Positions 32,642 through 45,737 of a stretch of DNA of 64,000 nucleotides are shown here, one piece after another. Origin of the DNA: Aedes albopictus (taxonomy: Eukaryota; Arthropoda; Insecta; Diptera; Culicidae); the NCBI RefSeq assembly GCF_035046485.1, contig NC_085138.1, forward strand, positions 13,581,329 to 13,645,328, read 5' to 3'. The notes below the pieces were generated by a model. The model was not told the origin of the DNA. It was given only the letters and a program-made list of their open reading frames with translations, and did not search any database. Positions within the stretch are counted from its first letter, which is position 1; the number at the start of each line of letters is the position of its first letter. The translations under genes and the position numbers were made by a program.

Positions 32642-34633
32642 AGCACTTATCCGACGAAACGGAATTATTCTATCCAACAACGTTGGCCAATTATCCAAAC
32701 AACTTAACTCTGATGACATCCGAAATTGCCGCAGTCACTAAATCGAACTGTCATAAAGTTCACATATCCACCGCTTAATAATACCTTTCGTTTGAAAATA
32801 TAAATTCAACTTCCTCTCTCTGCATGAAGCTCAGGAAACGGCTAATTAAATTAGTTCGAAACCAACGTTTGCGGCAAACAAAAAAAATGCTCCGCCGTGG
32901 AAAAAGAATATTTATTGGCGGCGGCAGTCCAAATGGGGTGCAACTAGTGATGTCGCAAATTAATCGATTATCCCAACTAATCGATTAATCGTTCAACTAA
33001 TCGATTAAATTTTAATCGAGTAGCGCCTTATTCGATTATTCCGATAATCGATTATTTGTTTCGATTATTTCATCGATTATTAAAAAACGTGGTACACAGA
33101 AACAGTCGTCATACTCTGCTCGCTTCCCGTCGATCATCTTTTCAACACTAGTTTGTGTTATGGGATAAAGAAAGAACAGGGGTTTGGGACCCTAGAAGTG
33201 TCATAGTGAAGGAATTTTTGAAAAATATTGGAACGGGGCTTCACAGTTTATGACCATGGGAACTTGGGGTGTTCAATTGATGTGTTGATTAGAACGTGCA
33301 TATATTTAGGCGCTTTCGAATGCTCAAAGCTTTTTAAAATAACATTTGTAGGGTTTTCTTACAAATCTCAATGTTGTCTGGATCAAGCAGCGCCAAAGTT
33401 TTGATTATGTTTTTTCCAATGCATTGCCACTTGTTCTTGGTAAATCAATCATAATAGAATCTAAATCTGGTTTTGAACCTCTTAACAAAACGTAGTTTTA
33501 CGAAATAGAATCAATTCTGTAAATTGGAACAAGATTACACCAATAAACGCCTAAACGTATGTATTTCCATTGCAGAAACATGTCCCGTAAACAATCTGCT
33601 CTACATCAACGTTCTGACTATTTTTTTCAATAAAAGGCCACTTATTTTCGGTAAATCGATCATAGTAGATTCCAAATCTGGCCTTGAATCTCTTAATGAA
33701 GCGTGTTTTTATGAATTGGAATCATTTTTGTAAATTGAGACAGAAATCTCCATACACCGATAAACGCCTTAAAGTAGGCAATGCCCATGTAAATTCAAGA
33801 AGATAGAAAGATAGAACTGTTGTGTTAAAAATTTGTATAAAAAACTTCGAAAACAACTTAAATAAAGGAAACTTATGCGTAGCATATAATCATATGTTAA
33901 TGTACCGTAAAAATATATATTTTTCATAAATACCGTAATCCGGGGTAACATTGATCAAAATTTACGATTTTTCTTTAGTAGTTCTCTTGTAGAAGCAAAC
34001 GTTACATGTTTTATACTTTTAAAACAAGTACTGGCAATCTTCGTTTGTGTTAGACTACTTTAAAAAGTATGATCAAACTTTAAAACATTTTTAAACAAGC
34101 TTTTTAATCAAATTTTTGATTTTGTTGATATTGGGTAACATTGATCATGTCAGTAAACAATGTTCGTTTGTGTTGAAAACGCCCTTATTAACTAAATTGG
34201 GGGTCCAGCTTACCTACTTTTTAAGTTATTTTAGGATTAAAATCCTATAAACCAAGAATAACGCCTAAAGGTAGGCAATAACTTAGGAAGACTAATCTAA
34301 ATAAATCGTCTATTTAATTGAAAATGAGCACTTTCAGTTTGTTTCAGTTTTGTTGATGAAATTTAACTCTGACATGTCATGTTTAGTTATTGAATGTTGC
34401 TTTCATAACAAAACGCGCTGCCAACTTCCAGTCGGCATTTATGAATCATCGCAACGAATCAAGCCCCACCTCTGCTGCTGTTTGTGTTAGTGAGATCGGA
34501 GAAACGTCAGACTCCTGCCTGCTGATTGGCTGCGACGACTCTGGCGACGGTTTTATCCGCGACGGATTCAAATCATCGCGTTCGATAAGGGGGGAAACCG
34601 TCAATAATACAATGATTTCGTTCCTCAAATGTA

Positions 34634-35773
34634 GGGGGATTAGGAGCATAATGGACACCCGGGGCGAAATGGACACCCCTGTTTTTGCCGAAACCGTTGT
34701 GTTTTATGTAAAACTTTTAATGCATAAGTGTAAAGGAACAAGTCATTGTTCTATTTTTCAAAAGTACCATTTATATTCCTTCAAAATAACCAAAATATCA
34801 TTGAAATTGAAGTATGTTTCTCATATGGTGGATTTCTTTTAATTACGAAGCAGCAGCAAATAAGGTATTACGAGTGTTTGAGTGTGTCCACCATAAAAAC
34901 AAGTGAATTGTTAGCTTATCTACATGTATACGCAGATTTAGCAATGGATGAAGTATTATATTTTTGATCAGAACTTACTCAAAATAGCAATTTCAATGTT
35001 GTAGTCGATTCGGGGCGAAATGAACACTGGCAATTATGAATGGATGTACGCGCGTTGCATACTGTTAGGCGTTTTAGAGAGTTTGGAAAAAATCAATCCG
35101 ATTATTTTAGCCTCAAATTTATTTAATTAACTTTGATGTTATGTAAACTCGTCTAAGATGGCGTATCATGGTATGGATCCCCGTAGGCAAATTACTTAAC
35201 TGGTCGATATGATCAAAGATACAGCATAAAATATGCAGGGGTGTCCATTATGCCCCGATGGGTGTCCATTTCGGGGCCCATATAGCCGAGGCGGTAAACG
35301 CACGGGTATTCAGCATGACCATGCTGAGGATGACGGGTTCGATTCCCGGTCGGTCCAGGATCTTTTCGTAAAGGAAATTTCCTTGACTTCCTTGGGCATA
35401 GAGTATCTTCGTGCCTGCCACACGATATACACATGCAAAATGGTCATTGGCAGAGGAAGCTCTCAGTTAAAAACTGTGGAAGTGCTCATAGAACACTAAG
35501 CTGAGAAGCAGGCTTTGTCCAGTGAGGACGTTACGCCAAGAAGAGGAAGAGAGAGAGGGTGTCCATTTCGCCCCGTAACTTTCCTGCCAGCCCCAAAAAA
35601 CACACGGGTTACAATTCATTATTTCTTCACAATAATGACATTCTACCTGCTATAAATGATTGAAATACATAGGAAACAAGTTAAAGCCAACTGATAATAT
35701 GTTAAGATTTTGCCTGTTATACAGGCCTAACATACTCATTTGCTTAGGGTGTCTATTATGCCCCTAATCCCCC
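34634..35773. mobile_element. TA-type TIR element nested in the hAT element
   Basis: The left end starts GGGGGATTAGGAGCATAATG and the right end closes with CATTATGCCCC-like text reading TATTATGCCCCTAATCCCCC. This is a roughly 26-bp inverted repeat with two mismatches. TA flanks it (34632-34633 and 35774-35775). GGTGTCCATTTCG-type motifs recur inside. A Feilai-like SINE at 35274-35556 has inserted into it. Without the SINE and its duplication the element is about 843 bp. No transposase. Confidence 0.88.
35274..35556 (+). mobile_element. Feilai-like SINE nested two deep, 14-bp target-site duplication
   Basis: Nearly identical to the copy at 4285-4568 over its full length, so both are recent. 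It is bounded by the perfect direct repeat GGGTGTCCATTTCG (35260-35273 and 35557-35570). It has the same tRNA-like head and GA-rich tail. It dates after the TA element that hosts it, which dates after the hAT-like element. Confidence 0.95.
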
Positions 35774-36962
35774 TATATTGGAATTTTCACAAAATTTGAA
35801 CAACAGCTTGAAATTAAATACCAGAGTATTGCATACTGCTAGGCGTTTATCAGGGTACGGAGGTTTCTGTTCTGTTCCAATTTACAAAATTGAATTCAAC
35901 TTGTAAAAGAAATGCTTCGTTAAGAGATTCAAAGCCAAATTTGGATTCTAGGATATTGGTTCCCTTATTAAGCATATGGCTCCCATTTTCATCCTACAAA
36001 AAACAAAGGATTGCAGCGCTGTTTGTTTTGTTTCTTATTTTTGTATTTTTTGTTAGAAGTGAGCACCCATGAAAACAAAAAGAACGGAATCAATCGGTGC
36101 CGTAATCGCTTGTTTTCGAATAGGATGAGAATGGGAGCGTGAGATTACTGATGGCACACATACCCTATTATGATTGATCTACCGGAAACAAACGACAATA
36201 ACCACCATTTAACACAATGAATGGCTTATTAGCTAATTTTCCAAACGTGTCCGTCTTACCCACTCTACCGGTCCGTTTCAACCGCACAGTTGAAAAACAT
36301 ATAACTTTGGAGATCACTTTTTAATTACCCTAAAAGTCACGGAAAATCCAATTTAATTGTAAAATCGGTTTCCACACTGCAAAGTACCTTAGTTTAAGTA
36401 TATTTTATGGGAATAAAATTTAAATTACCGGATTGTTAAACTGTCAAAATTGAGTGTTTCCTAAGCATAAATATAAGCTATAAAAATACAAACAGAACAG
36501 CAGATTACTGCAGCCACCACGTTGCGAAACAATATCATTCACAAATGTTATCATAGCATATTCACGTTGCTCTTTAAAGTTTGTTGATTATCATACAACG
36601 CGATTCATAAGAAGGCAGTGGAAAAGTTGTCCAAACAATACTACAATATTCAAGAATCGATCTCACATAAGAAATGTATAATGTTTTGATAGTGTATGGA
36701 TCGTGAAAGTTTATACCTACTGCTAAATCGCTTTATAAATCCCAGCATGTTGGTTGCTTTAATGCAGCCAAAACATAGCGGATCGCTGTGCAAGCGATAA
36801 ACCGTGCAAATGTTTAAGAAAAAACTATAATAAAAATAATCGATTACCAGGAATAATCGATTAATTATAGCCGATTAATCGAATCGGTAATCGCCATGGC
36901 AAAACATAATCGATTACCGATTAATCGATTATTTGAAATTTTGCGACATCACTAGGTGCAAC

Positions 36963-38107
36963 AGCGAATGGCAAAAGTTTTCCTCGCTCTCTTCAATACG
37001 AATACAGAAAACGGAAATTAACCTCTTTTTTTTCGGGAGGCGACTTGTTACCTTGTTATTTCACCCCGACCGACTCTGCACTCGCACGACATGCAATCTC
37101 TTCCAATCCCCAACATTAGACAATGCGGTTGTCTGCCTGAATCATATCTCCCCCTGTGCCAGGCTGAGTCATATGAAATTTGCAACAAACACGATCGAAA
37201 ATTGGCTTCCTGACAGACGGCTTCCATTGGCGTATAAGAGAAAAAAAAAACTGACAAACATTATCAAGCGACTTATAATAAAGAAGGCAGATCAAGCCCA
37301 GATTTCGATCGAAGAAAAAAAACCGTCATGACAAGAAAATCCTCAAAGAAAGTGAAAACCCACCCACTTGGTGCCACGCGCGTCCCCTCGTGGATAAATT
37401 TAATACTTCGTTTGACACCGGTTGAGCCCGTCACTTTTCAATCACATCAAAGCGACCTGGCATAATCGCGGAAAATTCATTCTGTTTTGTCGTTTTCCCC
37501 GTTTCGCTCGTTGATAGCCGGGACAAACCCCAATTGAGGGCTTTTTTTGTCTCCTTTGTGTGGTTGTTTCAGATTGAAATTGTATAGATATCAACCGGGA
37601 CCAATCTGTTTCATCTTTGGTCGCTTGAGTTTCAGTTTGCTGCAATAATAAATGTGTGGGAATGCGATTAGCATCGTGTGGTCAGATCTGAGCTGCATAA
37701 AATTCTCTGGGTCCAAAGAAGACAGCAGGAATCTGTTACAGAAGTGTTGGCAGGCCTTGATTTGGGATTCATGACTCTCATTTATCAGCTTTTGAAACAA
37801 GATCATGTAAGAGTTTGAAGTATGTGGTACGTTCATTGAATTTCGTTGATTGGTTTTGTTGTTCGCCCCCCGTCCGTAGTAGTCAATCTCCTGTTGGCCT
37901 TCTTCTTGTCGTTGTCTACCGATAAAGTCCTTTCTGTTTGGTTCTGTTACAGATTTGTATAACTTGTCCCATGTCCCATCAATGTTTTTAGTGTAAGTTA
38001 GCAAATAAATCCCTCCTTCCCAACTTTATTTATTTTTATCCCTAACCTCAAAACAGCTGCGAATACTTCGGCTTCCCAAACTTCCATATGTAGTATTATG
38101 GCAGTTA
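36963..38107. other. Non-repetitive sequence, no gene supported
   Basis: Open frames at 36933-37331 (+) and 37591-38004 (-) have no recognisable domain or signal peptide, and splice sites are not evident. This is one of the longer stretches without tandem or inverted repeats, and could hold distal regulatory sequence for neighbouring genes. Confidence 0.3.
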
Positions 38108-39370
38108 AACCCACATTAATCCACCTAGTGGTGATATTGCCGTTCTCGTCGAAAATGTACTCATGATCTTTTCATCGACGTAAGCCAAATTGTTCCTGAG
38201 TCCTGAGGATACTTTATTTAGAAAAGCAAGTATTTTATCAAAGCCATCATCTACCATTTAAGATAGAAAGATTGCAAGTTTACTTTCATTTTGGTAGTGT
38301 AAATTGAATGAGCAGAAATTTCATGCTCTAAGTTCGGATACAGTTTGTACATATTCTTGACATATTCCTGAGTTATGTTAAACGCATAGGCAGAGCTGAA
38401 AAATACAAGGCCACCTTCACCATCACTGCAAGCCGATCAATTACAAGCCAGGATTGCGTAGGTTTGGTTCACTTTACATTTTACCAGTTCCGGTGGGACA
38501 CCCGAACCGATTCCATGACTCTTGTTCATGTATAAGTTTGATTAATTTATACATTTGACCACTTCCGGCAGGATACCCGGAACAGGTAACACTGCTGGTG
38601 TTGTCTATTTTCTTACTAACCTTTCATTAGGTTATCAAACAGTCGCAATTTGATGTACCGCATGCATGGGTTTGGTTCATTTTTACATTTGGCTTATTCC
38701 GGCAGAACACCCGGAACCGGTTCTGGAACACTACTGGTAATCTCTAATATAATCTGAGACTATTTTCTTGCACATCGTTCATCAAGAAATCGAAAAAGTC
38801 ACGATTCGATGCATTGCATACATGATTTTGGTTCACTTTTACGTTTGACCAAACAGCTTTTAGAAGACTACCGGATATTTCAGATGTGGTCTGTGAACCG
38901 TTCTTCAAGTTATCGAAAAAGCCGCTATTTATTCGCTATTTAGATATTTATTTTCTGTTTATAATTCATCAGATTATTGAAAATGCCGCTATTCGATATG
39001 TTACTTGCATGAGTTTGGTTTACTTTTTTATTTGGCCACCTCCGATGGGACACCCGGAACCGGTTCCGGAACACTACCGGTTCAGATATAGACGGAGATT
39101 AGCTTGCTATTCATCTGATTATCGGAAAGGCCGTGGTTTGATGAGTCACATGCATTGGTTTGTTCCATTTTCATATCATACTGTCATAGATTCCCCATCG
39201 TATGAATTATCGGTCGTTGAAATCGGTTGATATTTACTATCTTAAAATGAGGTGACCTTTTTTTGTACACACACACACACACACATACGCACACACACAG
39301 ACATCATCTCAACTCGTCAAGCTGAGTCAATTGATATATAAGACTTGACCCCTCCGTTTGATAGAAAGCT
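38108..39370 (+). mobile_element. Satellite-bearing element, copy A (truncated)
   Basis: Starts with AACCCACATTAATCCACCTA and GTGGTGATATTGCCG, the same opening as copies B-D. It carries several diverged ~150-bp units marked by CACCCGGAACCGGTTC, and then the AC-dinucleotide run and CATCTCAACTCGTCAAGCTG text. It stops before the terminal hairpin seen in copies B and C, so the 3' end is lost. No coding capacity. Confidence 0.8.
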
Positions 39371-39980
39371 GTCGCAATATTTACTACAACACGTAAGCGA
39401 CTGTATTGTTTAGAACGTCAATCTTTTCTTCTCTTTTCTTTTTTTTTACCTAAATTGTAGTTAAAATTTTTGATTGACGTAAAAAGCCACAAACATTGTC
39501 ACCAGTACCGTCATGGTAAAATCAGAGTTGGTTACTTAAAGTTTCCAAATTTCAACTCCACTATACTGAAACCCCCATGGAAATGGCTCCAATATTGTGC
39601 TTAATTAAGAATTGTTGCTGGGAAACCGCTCCATACCATAAATTATATTTTCACTATTTTTTTTTCTAATTATTGCCTCTTTCAGGAATTTTGCAGATCA
39701 GTAAAAATTTCTCCGAGAATTCTTAAAAAACGTATTGCTTCCCACGTACTTCATTAATATTTTCTCCACGATGATCTTCAGGGACACCGCTAGTGATTCC
39801 TTTAGGAGTTCTTTCTGGATTCATCAAACATTTTCCGAAATTTTTGGCGGCCGCGTAAATGAAAACTCCATACAAAAAAAAAATTTCATCGTCTTATTTT
39901 TGCATGCTTCGTCGAGAAATGGTGAGACTTTTTTACGCGGTTTTTTTGGATTTTGAACTCAGTTTTTTTTTACGCGGTAC
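39371..39980. other. No gene seen; TTTACGCGG-containing sequence
   Basis: AT-rich text with short GAATT-type repeats. TTTTTTACGCGG motifs near 39930 and 39970 pair with CCGCGTAAAAAAAAA at 40390, forming a palindrome into which the LINE fragment inserted. Confidence 0.4.
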
Positions 39981-39991
39981 GTATCCCCCGC

Positions 39992-40382
39992 ACTCGGAGT
40001 TTTCGAGCGACGGGTGCTAAGGACGATCTTCGGCGGTGTGCAGGAGAACGGTGTGTGGCGGAGAAGGATGAACCACGAGGTCGCTGCACTTTACGGCGAA
40101 CACAGTATCCAGAAAGTGGCCAAAGCTGGAAGGATACGGTGGGCAGGGCATGTTGCAAGAATGCCGGACAACAACCCTGCAAAGTTGGTGTTTGCTAACC
40201 ATCCGGTTGGTACAAGAAGGCGTGGAGCGCAGAGAGCACGATGGGCGGACCAGGTGGAGCGTGATCTGGCGAGTGTTGGGCGTGATCGAGGATGGAGAGC
40301 TGCAGCTGCAAATCGAGTATTATGGCGGCAAATTGTTGATTCAGTATTATCATGAATTTGATGTGAACTAAATAACTGAACT
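39992..40382 (+). mobile_element. 5'-truncated LINE: C-terminus of reverse transcriptase ORF
   Basis: An uninterrupted frame from 39993 to the stop at 40353-40355 gives about 120 residues starting LGVFERRVLRTIFGGV. It continues through RMNHEVAALYGEH, AGRIRWAGHVARMPDNNPAK and RARWADQVERDL. This is the typical C-terminal region after the reverse transcriptase of many insect LINEs (ERRVLRxIFG ... RxRWAGHVxRM). The 11-bp direct repeat GTATCCCCCGC flanks the insertion (39981-39991 and 40383-40393). Most of the element is missing at the 5' side, a usual result of incomplete reverse transcription. With no stop or frameshift, the insertion is young. It is not functional alone. Confidence 0.9.
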
Positions 40383-40399
40383 GTATCCCCCGCGTAAAA

Positions 40400-41316
40400 A
40401 AAAACCTGACAATAGCTCACTGCTATTGGTTAGATCTTACCAAGAGCTAAATGTGCTATGATGATGATGTTCTAGGAGTAAATTTGAGACATTATTTTCA
40501 GTACTTTTACCTCTTATCTCAAACAAACAAATATCACTTTTTGTTCGCCATATCAAAATATGCTATTATTGAGCTTTTTTCCTCTGCTCGGTGAATTCAG
40601 AATTCATTATTGAAATTTCTGGAGGTTCCTTTCATGTGTCCCTTCATATATTTATTAAGTCATACCTCAAGAAAATTCTCATGAGACTCTGCTGGAACTC
40701 TCTCAAAGGTTTCTCCAGAAGTTCTTCAATGTATTCCTCCAGCAAGGATTGTTTTTCTTTCAGAATTTTTTCCGGTTGTGCTTCAGATATTTTTTTAAAC
40801 ATTATCTCAGCAAATCCTGCAAAACATACTCTAGAAAGTATTCCTTCGCATTTTTCAAAGATCTTTTCGTGAAATTCTTCCATGAATAGTTGTTGCAGAG
40901 AGATCTCCACTGCTGCCACGGATTCATTCAGAGATTCCTTTAAAAGCTCATTTTCTACAGATATCTTCGGCGGTTCTCTACAGATTTTTTTCCAGTATTT
41001 CTTTTGACTTTCTGCTGGAGTTATTTTCAGGTAGTTCTTTCAAGATTTTTGAGTATTAATTACTTCAGAAATTGTATTTGAAATTGTTATAAAAATACCT
41101 CACGAAGTATCTCGAAACAGGATCGAAAAATCCTTAGAAATTGATTGAGGACTTTTATAGGAATTTCACAGCACCTTTTTCTGCAACTTCTGCAGACATT
41201 TTTGAACTGATATCCGCAGAAATTCATCAACGGGTATCTTCAGAAATCCATTTAGAATCTCTTCAGATTCAGTCAGTGTGATCATATAGATCAAAGATGA
41301 AGTAAATATATAAAAG
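40400..41316. repeat. Decayed GAATT-rich repeat
   Basis: Text such as TTCTTTCAGAATTTTTTC and GAAATTCTTCCATGAATAG has the loose 24-30-base rhythm seen elsewhere. Frames at 40591-40919 give only low-complexity peptides. Confidence 0.5.
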
Positions 41317-44038
41317 AAACCCAGATTAATCCACCTAGTGGTGATAGTGCCTTTCTCGTCGAAACTGTACTCATGATCTTTCCATCGACGTTAGCCGAAA
41401 TGTTCCTGAATCATTTTATATAGAAAAGCACAATTTTAACTTTCAAAAAGCAACAATTCTATTCGTTGCGGCAGCGGGGTGAGCGTCAGCAAATGCATGA
41501 GGAAGGTTGACTTTATTCACAATCACAGATCACTTTGTGATCCTCGACAAAGTTTTTTAGCACACTTTAGGCTATATTTTAGTATAATTGGTAACACGAT
41601 TCATGTGAAATTTGACCTCCTTACGGGAAAATGCAGAAAATGGAAATTTTCCATTCAAATTTCAATCGCCGCACCCAAATTGTGAGCAGTAATTTTAGAG
41701 GCAAAAGGAGATTGAAGATTGAAAAAACTTTATTCGGTGTTGATGCGATCAAATTATATTTTTTCCACGTTGTTCCATCCTACTATATATTTACACCACA
41801 GGAATCTGAAATGGTGTGATTTGATGAGATCGCTTTGGTCACGATTTTGTTCTCTTGCATATATGAAGATTTTGAACATTTCTTCACTTATAATCTTACC
41901 CAACGTTTACATGCTATCAAAAAAGCCACGATTTGATTTATCGCTTTGACATTTATTTTGTTCACTTTTATAATTCCGCTATTTGATGTGCAGCTTACAT
42001 GGGTTTTGTTCAATTTTACGTTTGACCACTTACGGCGGGACACCTGGAACCAATTCCGGTTGTCCCACATATGGACTGAGACTATGTTCTTGTCTACTGT
42101 TCATCGGGTTACCTAAAAAGCCGAATATTAATGTGATCTGAGACTATTTTCTTGCTAACCGTTCGGCAAATTTAAGAAAAAGCTCCGATTTTATGTGTCG
42201 CATGCACGAATTTGGTTCACTTCTATTTAATCACTTCCGATGGAACACCCGTAACCGATTCCGAAATACTATTACTAGTTCTAGATGTGGCCTGAGACTA
42301 TTTTCTTGTTGACCGTTCATCAAAGAATCAAAAACGCCGCTATGGTTTGGTTCCCCTCTATATTTTACCACTTCCGGCGGGTTACTCGTCTCATCACCAA
42401 ATCTGGAGCACTACCGGTTCTCTCAAATATTGTCTGAGATTATGTACTGGTTAACCGTTTATCATATTACTGAATAAGTCATTGATATGTCGCATGTATT
42501 GGTTCTCTTTTACATTTGACCATTTCTGGCCGGACACCCGGAATCGGTTCCGTAACATACTGATATGGCTTGCGTCTATTTTCTTGCAACTGTTCATCAT
42601 GTTACCTAAAAAGCCACGATATCTCAATGCATGAGTTTGGTTTCACTTTCGGCCCGGAATTGGTTGCGGAACACTACCGGTAGTTTCTTAAATAGTCTGA
42701 GCTTATTGGCTTGCTAACGTTTATTAGGTTATCAAAAAAGCCGCGCTTTGCTGTGTTGCATGCATGGGTTTGGTTCAATTTAATATTTGACCGCTTTTGG
42801 AGTGAAACCCGGAACTAGTTTCGGCACTACATACTGGCAGTCCCTAATGTGGTCTTAGCCTACTTGCTTGATAAGCGATCATCTAGTTGTCGGAAAAACT
42901 TGATTTGATGTGTCGCATGCATAAGTTTTGTTCACTTTTAAATACGGCCATTTCCGGCGGGACACCTGGAACCGGTTCCGAAACACTACTGGTTCAGATA
43001 TGATCTGAGTCTTTTTTTATGCCAACCTTTCGTTATCCGAGAAAAAGCCACGCTTCTATATATCGCATGCATGGGTTTGGTTCATCTTTATATTTGGCCA
43101 CTTCCGGCGGGACTCCAGCAACCGGTTCCAGAACACTACCGGTTCAGATAGGGTCTGAGACTGTTTTCTTGCTAACTGTTCATCAGGATATCGAAATTGC
43201 CGCGATTTAATGTGTCGCATGCATTGCTTTGGATCACTTTTATATTTGGCGACTTCCAGCGGGGTATCCGGAACCGGTTCCGGAACACTACCGGTTCAGA
43301 TATGGTCTGAGACTATTTTCTTGCCAGCTTTCAATAGGTTATCAAACAGCCCCGCTTTGATATGTTGCATGCATAGATTTGGTTCACTTTTATAATTGGC
43401 CACTTCCGGAGGGACACCAGGAACCAATTCCGGAACACTACCGGTTCAGATAGGGTCTGAGACTGTTTTCTTGCTAACTGTTCATCAGGATATCGAAATT
43501 GCCGCGATTTAATGTGTCGCATGCATTGCTTTGGATCACTTTTATATTTGGGCATCCGGAACCGGTTCCGAAACACTTCCGGTTCAGATATGGTCTGAGA
43601 CTGTTTTCTTGCTAACTGTTCATCAAGTTATCGAAAACGTCGTTGTTTGATGTGTCGCACGCATGGGTTTAAATCACTTTTATATTTTACCACTACCAGC
43701 GAAACATCCGGAACCGGTTCCGGAACACTACCGGTTCAGATGTGGTATGAGACTGTTTTCTTGCTAACTGTTTATCAGGTTATCGAAAATGCCGCAGTTT
43801 GATGTGTCGCATGTACATGTTTGTTACATTTTTATGTATGGCCCCTTCCAAGGGCACTGGTCCGGAACACCTAAATGGTCATAACTCAGTTACGGCTGGA
43901 CCGATCTGAACCATTTTCAATAGGAAACAATGGGACCAGATTCCGCGTCGAATGAACCGTCGGTCAATAAATTCGGTTGAGGTTTACTGCCAAAATGTGC
44001 TGTGAGTTTTTTTGTACACATACACACATACATACACA

Positions 44039-44070
<32 letters not shown>

Positions 44071-44203
44071 GACATCACCTCAATTCGTCGAGCTGAGTTG
44101 ATTGGTATATGTGACTCGACCCTCCGGGCCTTCTATCAAAAAGTCATTTTTGAAGTGAACATATAGCCTTTCCAGTACACTTAGTGTACGAGAAAGGCAA
44201 AAA
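41317..44203 (+). mobile_element. Satellite-bearing element, copy B (complete, 2.9 kb)
   Basis: Starts AAACCCAGATTAATCCACCT with GTGATAGTGCCTTTCTCGTC. It passes through a conserved non-repetitive part (41330-41980), then about a dozen tandem ~150-bp units (41990-43860) built around the palindrome CCGGAACCGGTTCCGG and the text GTGTCGCATGCATGGG. It closes with an AC-dinucleotide run near 44030-44070, TCGTCGAGCTGAGTTGATTG, and the hairpin GTACACTTAGTGTAC followed by GAGAAAGGCA. TGCCTTTCTCGT near the start is the inverse of ACGAGAAAGGCA at the end. No protein is encoded. Layout resembles Helentron/DINE-type non-autonomous elements, by inference. Confidence 0.85.
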
Positions 44204-44209
44204 TTTTCA

Positions 44210-45511
44210 AGCGATTTTTTTGCTTGGAATTACTTTTAGAGTTCATCCAGAACTTTCAAGTAATTTTTTTCTAGGAATTCTGGAGATATCTTAAGAAGTT
44301 TCTACAGGTTACTATCAGGCATTCATCTTAAAACTCCTCCAGACATTACTACAAAAATTATTTTGCAGAATAGTTTCAAGAATTTCTTCTGATATTTGCC
44401 AATGGTATAAACAAGTTTTTTTAATGGGATTCTTTCTGAATGAATTTCTCTAGGAATTCTTGGAAGAACTATTGGAAAAATTTGCGAAATAATCTCTAAT
44501 AAATAAAAAATAGAGATATTTCTTTAAAAAAAGAACTCCATGGAACAACTTTTCAAAATCTCTGAAGAAATTCTTAAAATTCTGAGAAAGTATCTGGAGA
44601 TATTTCTAAACGAATCCGAACAGCACTTTTGGAAGAAATAAATCTGAAAAAATTTCTGAACAAAGTTCCAGTTGAAGCTTTGTATTTGTAAATGTAAATT
44701 CTTCTTTGAAGAATTTACAGACAAATTCTTGAGGAAATTCTTCAATAAAATTCTTGGATGATGTTTTTGAAAGTATTCTTGGAGCAATCTGTGTACGTAT
44801 TTCTAAATGAGTTCCTGCAATAATTCCTGGATATACGCCTAGAAAAGCTTCTGTAAAGCTCCCTCAAAAACATTCTTGAAAATTTTCTGGAAGAATTTCT
44901 GATCAAATTTATAGGATTTGCATAGGATATATTTCTGAATAAATTCATTGAAGAACACGTAGAGGAGTTCACATTTCCTCAGGAGAAATGTTGGAAAAAA
45001 AATCTGGAGAAATTCATGGAGGTAATCCTGCCTGAAAATGATATTATGCTAGAATCGCAGGAGGAATTCCTACAGATGATTTCCCTGAAGACATTTCTGG
45101 ACACATTCCTGTGACAATTTCCACTAGAATCTACAGAGCCATTCCTTAACAAATGTCTGGTGAACTTCTTGAAGATCTACCTGTTTAAATTTGGGAAGTA
45201 GTCTCTGAAAGATTTTCAAAGAAATTTATGAATTTATGGAGGAATCCCTGGATAAAATCCAGAGGATATTTTTAAACTAATCCCTAGACAAATTCCAAAA
45301 GGGATCCCTTCCTAAAAGAATTGAAAGATTCGGAAAATTTCGGGACATTGCTGGAGAGGAAACTTCGGAGAAAATTCTATAAGAAACATTTCTGGCAAAA
45401 TTTCTTGAAAATTTCCTGGAAGATTTCTGTAGGAATTGCTGCAGGAGTTTCCTGCTTAATACCTGGAATTTGATGATGACGAACCTGGGCGTGTGATTGG
45501 AATACCTAAGT
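44210..45511. repeat. Decayed GAATT-rich minisatellite-like sequence
   Basis: Loose repeats of AATTTCTGGA/GAATTCTTGGA type fill the gap between copies B and C. Minus-strand frames 44524-44972 translate to Phe/Ser/Arg/Asn-rich text of no recognisable family. Confidence 0.55.
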
Positions 45512-45737
45512 AAAAAAACCCAGATTAATCCACCTAGTGGTGATAGTGCCTTTCTCGTCGAATATGTACTCAACATTTTTCCGGCCATTAGCCGAAGTGT
45601 TCCTGAATCCTGAGAATACTCTAGAACGGAATAAATCTGATTTTCTTCTTTTGTCACAGTGCTCGTTGACTCGTCAATGTGGGGTGGAGTTGATAAATAA
45701 TAAATGTATTTGATGAAAAAATTCTTTAAAAAATTAA

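Larger units (their letters stand above)
32945..36954. mobile_element. hAT-like element, 4,010 bp, with 8-bp target-site duplication
   Basis: The left end TAGTGATGTCGCAAA is matched exactly by TTTGCGACATCACTA at the right end. The direct repeat GGTGCAAC flanks both sides (32937-32944 and 36955-36962). Both ends carry arrays of AATCGATTA subterminal motifs, expected transposase binding sites in hAT elements. No frame inside resembles a hAT transposase, so this is a non-autonomous derivative. It carries inner diverged repeats (33428-33560 with 33636-33782, and inverted at 35829-35960) and the nested insertion at 34634-35773. Confidence 0.92.

Noticed and set aside
34390..34842. 150-codon frame inside the hAT-like element as a transposase
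   Set aside because: No BED finger, no hAT dimerisation motif and no similarity to a DDE core; it also crosses the left edge of the nested TA element.
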